A DNA stretch of 11,587 nt from Erysipelotrichaceae bacterium. GTDB taxonomy: Bacteria > Bacillota_I > Bacilli_A > Erysipelotrichales > Coprobacillaceae. The notes beneath the pieces are model-generated. The model was given only the letters and a program-made list of their open reading frames with translations. It was not told the origin of the DNA and did not search any database. The stretch lies in NCBI GenBank assembly GCA_021202205.1, contig JAJQDJ010000053.1, forward strand, positions 1 through 11,587, read 5' to 3'. A program made the position numbers and the translations under genes. Shown one piece after another: positions 7,136 to 11,587 of this stretch (position 1 is its first letter; each line of letters opens with the position of its first letter).

Positions 7136-7152
7136 AAATCATGGCATTTTTT
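7122..7152 (+). terminator. Bidirectional terminator between HU remnant and GntP permease
   Basis: A 9-bp perfect stem ATGCCATGA / TCATGGCAT (7122-7130, 7139-7147), with an 8-nt loop, is followed on the plus strand by six Ts (7147-7152). On the minus strand the hairpin is followed by CTTTTAATTT, so it can also end the permease transcript, whose stop codon is 2 nt away. Confidence 0.85.
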
Positions 7153-7153
7153 A

Positions 7154-8491
7154 TTAAAATGTGAGTCCTAAACAAGCTAGTCCAACAATAATAACAGTTG
7201 CGACAATTGGTACTAATACAGTAGTGACAAATATATATTTATAAGAAGATGCATGTAATTCTTTACAAACATTCAAAGTTGCGAGAATACCACCACAATG
7301 TGGTAATGAATCCAAGCCACAACTTGCTACTGATATAATACGATGCAAAGCTGAAGTACTAATACCAGAGCTTAACCAACTATTAACCAATGTCTCTGAA
7401 CTTAAAGCTATTTTCATACCACCACTTGCTGATCCTGTCACACCAGCTAACAAACATGTGGATATCGCCGCACTAACATAAGCAGGTCCAGGAATATTAA
7501 TAGCAATTTGAACAAGTTGTGCAAAACCATCAGTACTTTTTATAACACTACCAAAGCCAACAATCATAGAAAAGTTAAGCAAAGGTGTTATCCAATCCGT
7601 ACTTCCTTTTTTTATTGCTGTTAAAGTACTTTCTTTATCAACTTTAAACAAGCCTAATACAATCAAATAACAAATAGCTATAAACATAGCTGTCGAAACA
7701 GCTGCATATGTCCCATGTTCACTAAATGTGTAACCCATAATAGTGACGTTTTCAAATAAGATATTACTTACAATCAACAAAACAATAGGAGTAAATCCTA
7801 GTATTGTTGATAATTTTTCATGACTTTCATTAATATCCATATCATCTAACGATTTTGAATCAAATCCTTCTCCTTTTTTCTTAGATTTATTGACCTCATA
7901 TTGTAAGTAACCCGTACCTAAAACAAACATGATAATGGCACCAATAATACCCAATACAGGAGCTGCAGTCGAACTTGTTTTTAATACTTCAGTTGGAATA
8001 ATATTATTTAATTGTGGTGTCCCTGGAAGAGCTGTTAAAGCAAATGTTCCTTGACCAAAAGCAATAAGAGCTGGTAAGAATTTCTTAGAAACATTTGCTT
8101 CCCTTAACAGCGAAATGCCAATAGGACAAACAGTAAAACAAACAACCATAGCTGTTACGCCACCATAAACAAGCAACCCTGTTGTAACAATAATAACTAA
8201 TACAACATTCTTTTTCCCAAATATTTTTACTAGAGTATCAGCAATTGCATTAGCACATCCCGTATAAGACATCAACTGACCATACATTGTTGCAAATAAG
8301 AAAACAAAGAAATATGATGCAAACGTTGACCCAGTCCCTTCTGCAAGTGTATTTAATATTGTCCATGGTTCGAGTAAATTAATAAATCCAGCTATTAGTG
8401 AAGCTATAATAACAGTTATTACCGTTGGTACTTTTTTGAATATTAGGACAATTAACGCTATAAGCGCAATCACCAAGCCTAATATTTTCAT
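7154..8491 (-). CDS. GntP family permease
   Basis: This is a 445-residue inner-membrane permease of the GntP family (gluconate and other sugar or hydroxy acid:H+ symporters). It is almost entirely hydrophobic, with about 11-12 predicted helices and one charged loop at about 200-230 (KSKKKGEGF...). Family-like features are FGQGTFALTALPGTPQLNN (145-163) in the middle and DSLPHCGG near the C-terminus. Length is normal. The start has AGAGGT 5-6 nt upstream, and the gap to the upstream lactonase gene is only 9 nt, so they form one transcript. GntP members move gluconate, other aldonates, citrate or 3-hydroxybutyrate. The hydrolase next door suggests a substrate that can form a lactone or ester. 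The exact substrate is inference. Confidence 0.88.
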   Translation of the reverse strand: MKILGLVIALIALIVLIFKKVPTVITVIIASLIAGFINLLEPWTILNTLAEGTGSTFASYFFVFLFATMYGQLMSYTGCANAIADTLVKIFGKKNVVLVIIVTTGLLVYGGVTAMVVCFTVCPIGISLLREANVSKKFLPALIAFGQGTFALTALPGTPQLNNIIPTEVLKTSSTAAPVLGIIGAIIMFVLGTGYLQYEVNKSKKKGEGFDSKSLDDMDINESHEKLSTILGFTPIVLLIVSNILFENVTIMGYTFSEHGTYAAVSTAMFIAICYLIVLGLFKVDKESTLTAIKKGSTDWITPLLNFSMIVGFGSVIKSTDGFAQLVQIAINIPGPAYVSAAISTCLLAGVTGSASGGMKIALSSETLVNSWLSSGISTSALHRIISVASCGLDSLPHCGGILATLNVCKELHASSYKYIFVTTVLVPIVATVIIVGLACLGLTF

Positions 8492-8500
8492 AATATACCT

Positions 8501-9301
8501 CTAATAAGCTTCAGGTACTTTTTTCATTTCAGCGAATTGCTTTTCATCATGTGAGAACCAAACATCTCTACAATTAAATTGTTTTTCAAGTTTATGAAGT
8601 TCCTTTAATGATTGTGTAGCAGCAATAGAATCTAAAATAATACCACCTGGTAATCCTTCATAATTTGAACGCATATTTGTTGCATCGCTCGTAACCAAAA
8701 CATTACCACTTTCAAGTTCTAGCACTAAACCAGTAATACCAGCTGTATGTCCTCTTAAATTCACAACATGCACACCTTCAAATAATTCTTCGTCCTCATC
8801 AAGATAAACAACTTTCTTAGCTTCTAAGATTATTGATGGTTTATAGCAGAAACCATGAACACCAACATCATTCGTTCCCAGAACTGTTGTATAAGCTGAT
8901 TCAGCTTCATGACGATTCACATACAGTGTTGGTAATTCTTTAAATGCCAATAATCCTCCAGCATGATCAATATGAAAATGAGATAATATGATATGCTGAA
9001 TATCTTCCAATTTCACATTAATTTTAGCTAATTGATCAGCTAAGTTTAAATCACCATCATTGGTTACCTTAACACATGCCTTTAAGCCATCTGGCCAGTC
9101 TTTGGCAGGAATTGAACCTGTATCATAAAGAATGTAGCCAGCTGTTGGATGATCAATCAAAATAGCATAAAATGGTGTCTTTGCCCATTTTACTACAGGA
9201 TTTTCATCAAATATTGTCGCAGTAGTCACACCACTTTCAAAGAAATTTCCATCTGCTATGCCATAACCCAAATCTAAAATGTATGCTCTTAAGTCTTTCA
9301 T
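8501..9301 (-). CDS. Lactonase-type metallo-beta-lactamase-fold hydrolase
   Basis: This 266-residue cytoplasmic protein lacks a signal peptide and has all metal ligands of the metallo-beta-lactamase fold: H108-x-H110-x-D112-H113 (SHFHIDHAGG), H185 in RGHTAG, D206 in TSDATN and H251 in FSHDE. The layout and length resemble the N-acyl homoserine lactonase (AiiA/AttM-like) subgroup. That subgroup opens lactone rings with two zinc ions, but most members have unknown substrates. AAAGGAGG precedes the ATG by about 8 nt. The gene starts the operon with the GntP permease and lies opposite a TetR-type gene, which fits an inducible lactone or hydroxy-acid pathway. I would not call it a quorum-quenching enzyme without testing. 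Confidence 0.88.
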   Translation of the reverse strand: MKDLRAYILDLGYGIADGNFFESGVTTATIFDENPVVKWAKTPFYAILIDHPTAGYILYDTGSIPAKDWPDGLKACVKVTNDGDLNLADQLAKINVKLEDIQHIILSHFHIDHAGGLLAFKELPTLYVNRHEAESAYTTVLGTNDVGVHGFCYKPSIILEAKKVVYLDEDEELFEGVHVVNLRGHTAGITGLVLELESGNVLVTSDATNMRSNYEGLPGGIILDSIAATQSLKELHKLEKQFNCRDVWFSHDEKQFAEMKKVPEAY

Positions 9302-9337
9302 TTTATTTCCTCCTTTAAAGACCTACTCTTTAATTTA

Positions 9338-9377
9338 ATTTTACATCTCGTTTACATCTCGCCTTTCATTAAGTCAA
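9338..9377 (-). promoter_or_regulatory. Likely promoter of the lactonase-GntP operon with tandem repeat
   Basis: On the minus strand TTGACT (9372-9377) is a good -35 box. At 17 bp it faces only TAAACG; a better -10 box, TAAAAT (9338-9343), is too far away. The two possible -10 boxes lie in two tandem copies of the 11-bp unit TTTACATCTCG (plus strand, 9340-9350 and 9351-9361). The unit is one helical turn long and could bind a regulator. Confidence 0.4.
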
Positions 9378-9396
9378 TATATTTTTAGTAAATTTC

Positions 9397-9500
9397 ATAT
9401 TTTTACGATATTTTACTATTTATTCCATGCTTTTTTGGTTTATATTCATAATTTTGATGCTTTTACGATTTTATAAAGTTTGCTTTTTTCGATAAAATAT
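9397..9500. repeat. AT-rich repeated motifs in the divergent intergenic region
   Basis: The 248 bp between the lactonase gene and the TetR gene hold no gene. TTTTACGAT occurs at 9401-9409 and 9461-9469, exactly 60 bp apart. TGCTTTT-type motifs occur at 9428, 9458 and 9481, each followed by a similar AT-rich stretch. They sit between two divergent promoters where TetR operators are expected. The pattern could partly be chance in such AT-rich DNA. Confidence 0.35.
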
Positions 9501-9508
9501 ATTATGAT
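9480..9508 (+). promoter_or_regulatory. Promoter of the TetR-type gene
   Basis: TTGCTT (9480-9485) and TATGAT (9503-9508) are 17 bp apart. The start codon at 9550, with AAGGTGAGG as ribosome binding site, follows about 35 nt after the expected transcription start. Confidence 0.6.
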
Positions 9509-9549
9509 AATAAGGTAGTCAAAAGTTGATAATAAGGTGAGGAAAAAAT

Positions 9550-10196
9550 ATGTCACATTATAAAAAAGGAAAGGAAACAAGAGAATCATTGACAATGCAA
9601 AAAAACTTTTTTATATTTATGGATATAAAAAAGTATCATTAAGTCAAATTTGCCTTGAAACAGATATCAAATTAGGAACATTAACTTATTATTTTAAAAA
9701 GAAAGAAAACATTTTACAATATATTTATAGTAATTATATGAACAAGTTAGAAACATTTGTTCAAGAAAATACGGATGATATATTACCAACACAATTTAGA
9801 ATTTACGTTATTATGTTATATTATTTTAATATATATCGTGATCCACCTGCTATTCGTTTTCATTACGAATTATTAAAGGATACATCTATGAATGGAATTT
9901 TGGTTAATTCTAAAGAATTAATTAGGCCTTTTAGTGAATCCTGTATTTTAGCCCAGAATGATGAAATGTATGATTTATTGGTAACAGCCGATAATGCGGT
10001 AAGAAGAGAATTAAATTTAATGTATATGCAAAATGGATGCAATGATATGGCAGATATCAAAGAACTTGTCAGTAAAATATATACTGTTACTGGTCAATTA
10101 TTTTCATATGATTTGAATTTGATTCATCAATATATTGATGAAAGCTATGATTTTATGCTGCATCATATCGATAAACGTATTCATTTATTAATTTAA
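9550..10196 (+). pseudogene. TetR/AcrR-type regulator with a frameshift in helix 1
   Basis: From a well-placed ATG (9550; AAGGTGAGG upstream) the frame reads MSHYKKGKETRES and then goes astray, stopping near 9640. From about 9585 another frame reads IIDNAKKLFYIYGYKKVSLS and continues with the recognition helix (IKLGTLTYYFKKKENIL) and a ligand-binding domain to the TAA at 10194. The joined product would have about 215 residues, a normal TetR size. Alignment to the family pattern R-x-x-I-L-x-A-A-x-x-L-F is best if 4 nt (or 1 nt) were lost near 9586-9589. No ATG, GTG or TTG exists in the second frame before 9738, so a protein starting there would lack the DNA-binding domain. It is divergent from the lactonase operon and so probably its regulator. 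Programmed frameshifting or a sequencing error are alternatives. Confidence 0.8.
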
Positions 10197-10200
10197 AATA

Positions 10201-10228
10201 GCCTCTAGTTAGTCTAGAGGCCTTTTTT
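10201..10228 (+). terminator. Bidirectional terminator between TetR and DHHW genes
   Basis: An 8-bp perfect stem GCCTCTAG / CTAGAGGC with a 5-nt loop (10201-10221) is followed by six Ts on the plus strand (10223-10228). On the minus strand it is followed by TATTTT, so it can also end the DHHW transcript, whose stop codon is at 10227-10229. Confidence 0.88.
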
Positions 10229-11543
10229 AATCAAACATTTCACTCATCGCGTTAATCTTGTTAGATACACACATAGCTTCAGCATTATTGATAAAGATAA
10301 CATCTGTTATATTTTTATCAACAACCAAATCATAAATACTGTTGTCATATTTATCATATTTATAAAAATAGCGATAATCTACAATATAAACATATTCATA
10401 ATGATCTACAAAGAAGGGAATTAAGGCATTACCATATGATTCTTTAATCACAACACAAGCAGAGCCATCATTCTTTTTTGGATTAACAATATAAGAGAAT
10501 GGTTGATCCCCAGCAACAAAAGTACTGTATTTTGCGGATGAACTATAGCTACTCACATCATATATGACTTTCCATTGATGCTCATTACCAGATGCATCAA
10601 CATATACCATATCATTGGTAGAGGTTGGTATATAGGCAGTAATGGTATCAGGATTATTTTTAAGTGATGTTGCCTGATTACTACTTGAATATAATGAACC
10701 AAGAAAATCAGAAAATTCCATTGTTTCATAATCTTCTAACGCTGTAGGTGTGATACCTTTGACTGAACAAAACTCCTCATAAGCATAATAAGCACCTAAT
10801 GCTGTCCAATGGTGATCAGTTCTAAAATATATATATTCGCTATTATGTTTCTTTAAGGTGTCATATATATCAATTATTTTCACTTTATCATTTGTATTTT
10901 CGATACCCGTATAAATATATTCCATTGATTCTTTTTGATCACTTGAATTGAGTTCTTGTTGAACACTGTCACTTAAATTAATACCAATACTGGTTGGTAC
11001 AAGCATAGTATAAATATCTGCAATACCATCAAGCTTCTTTTGAGCTTTGTCTATCATTTCAACATATTCATCGCCACCACTTTTATCAAAGTAGCAAATA
11101 GAAAATCCGGTATCTCCTAAAATATAAATATCCCCTGATGTTTCAGGCATTTCATCAATGGCTGCATCTACGTAGTTTTCATCTTCTTCAGTGTTATTAA
11201 CTTCATCATTATCTGTTACATCAGAATCTGTTTCATCGGAGGAACTATTACTAGAAATGATTTGTTCATCTTGAAATCCATAAAGTTCTTCAAAAGATGA
11301 GTTAAGAGAAAGAAGATTTTCTCTAAATGGAAAACTATCTGCATACCATGTAGATATCTGACTAAAATAACTACCATCCCAAAATGTTCCTATTGTAAAA
11401 GTTGGGAATTTTTCCAGTTCACGTTTTTCTATTTGTGATTCTGTAGGTCTAATAGGAAGTATTAAACCTATGATACCTATAGTAAATAAAACAATTAAAA
11501 ATACGGATATTTTGATTAAAAGATATTTATCTTTCAATGTCAT
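10227..11543 (-). CDS. DHHW family membrane-anchored protein
   Basis: This 438-residue protein has one N-terminal membrane segment (about 10-30) that anchors an extracellular domain. The defining DHHW is at residues 243-246 (RTDHHWTALG), and the SGNH-like KESYGNALIPFF is at 367-378. The segment STWYADSFPFRENLL (64-78) is also typical. Residues 93-132 are an acidic, Ser/Asp/Glu-rich linker. DHHW proteins resemble AlgX/DltD-type enzymes and usually accompany an MBOAT O-acyltransferase; together they are thought to acylate cell-surface polymers. The next gene upstream lies outside the window. The start is uncertain: the ATG at 11543 has no ribosome binding site, and the same frame stays open to the right edge. 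The polymer substrate is unknown. Confidence 0.85.
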   Translation of the reverse strand: MTLKDKYLLIKISVFLIVLFTIGIIGLILPIRPTESQIEKRELEKFPTFTIGTFWDGSYFSQISTWYADSFPFRENLLSLNSSFEELYGFQDEQIISSNSSSDETDSDVTDNDEVNNTEEDENYVDAAIDEMPETSGDIYILGDTGFSICYFDKSGGDEYVEMIDKAQKKLDGIADIYTMLVPTSIGINLSDSVQQELNSSDQKESMEYIYTGIENTNDKVKIIDIYDTLKKHNSEYIYFRTDHHWTALGAYYAYEEFCSVKGITPTALEDYETMEFSDFLGSLYSSSNQATSLKNNPDTITAYIPTSTNDMVYVDASGNEHQWKVIYDVSSYSSSAKYSTFVAGDQPFSYIVNPKKNDGSACVVIKESYGNALIPFFVDHYEYVYIVDYRYFYKYDKYDNSIYDLVVDKNITDVIFINNAEAMCVSNKINAMSEMFD

Positions 11544-11587
11544 TAAGTTTATTTTTAAGAAATTATATGTTAATGACTTTACGGGTT

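Noticed and set aside
9738..10196. A stand-alone 152-residue protein starting at the ATG at 9738.
   Set aside because: It lacks a ribosome binding site, and the helix-turn-helix coding sequence in the same frame continues upstream of it. It is the C-terminal part of the TetR gene.
1..11587. CRISPR arrays, tRNA or rRNA genes, insertion sequences, and phage genes.
   Set aside because: I saw no regularly spaced repeats, tRNA-like cloverleaf with a CCA end, transposase or phage protein. The T-box is the only structured RNA I can support.

Overview
This window comes from a strongly AT-rich, low-GC Gram-positive anaerobe. I infer a gut Firmicute, possibly of the Erysipelotrichia/Coprobacillaceae type. 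The basis is AAAGGAGG-type ribosome binding sites, a T-box riboswitch, TTGNNN-N17-TATAAT promoters, a four-subunit 2-oxoacid:ferredoxin oxidoreductase paired with acetate kinase, and a DHHW-family surface protein. The species call is inference only.

Layout from left to right. Positions 22-663 (minus) hold an AI-2E-family membrane protein that lacks its C-terminal part; its reading frame ends at a promoter-like sequence that points out of the window. Positions 740-2035 (minus) hold an AAA_14/DUF4143 ATPase with its own terminator, and repeats lie upstream of it. Positions 2178-6407 (minus) are one tightly packed operon, ackA-porG-porD-porA-porB, which makes pyruvate (or another 2-oxoacid) oxidoreductase and acetate kinase. 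It is read from a clear promoter at 6706-6734 through a complete T-box leader (about 6429-6699), whose specifier loop reads AUC (isoleucine). Positions 6879-7135 (plus) hold the remains of an HU-type DNA-binding protein gene that lost its start codon and suffered an internal frameshifting deletion, although its promoter and terminator survive. Positions 7154-9301 (minus) are a two-gene operon: a lactonase-type metallo-beta-lactamase-fold hydrolase followed by a GntP-family permease. Divergent from it is a TetR-type regulator (9550-10196, plus) whose frame is broken near codon 13. Positions 10227-11543 (minus) hold a membrane-anchored DHHW-family protein, the kind usually found next to an MBOAT O-acyltransferase, which would lie beyond the right edge.

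How the genes work together. AckA and Por connect acetate, acetyl phosphate/acetyl-CoA and pyruvate with ferredoxin. They can run catabolically (pyruvate to acetate plus ATP and reduced ferredoxin) or, with enough reduced ferredoxin, in the assimilating direction. Control of such an operon by a tRNA(Ile)-type T-box is unexpected and is the most interesting signal here. The lactonase/GntP pair with its divergent TetR gene looks like a small inducible module that imports and hydrolyses a lactone or hydroxy/sugar acid; the regulator appears broken, which could leave the module unregulated. Two or three decayed genes (AI-2E, HU, TetR) in 11.6 kb suggest a region undergoing reduction or rearrangement.
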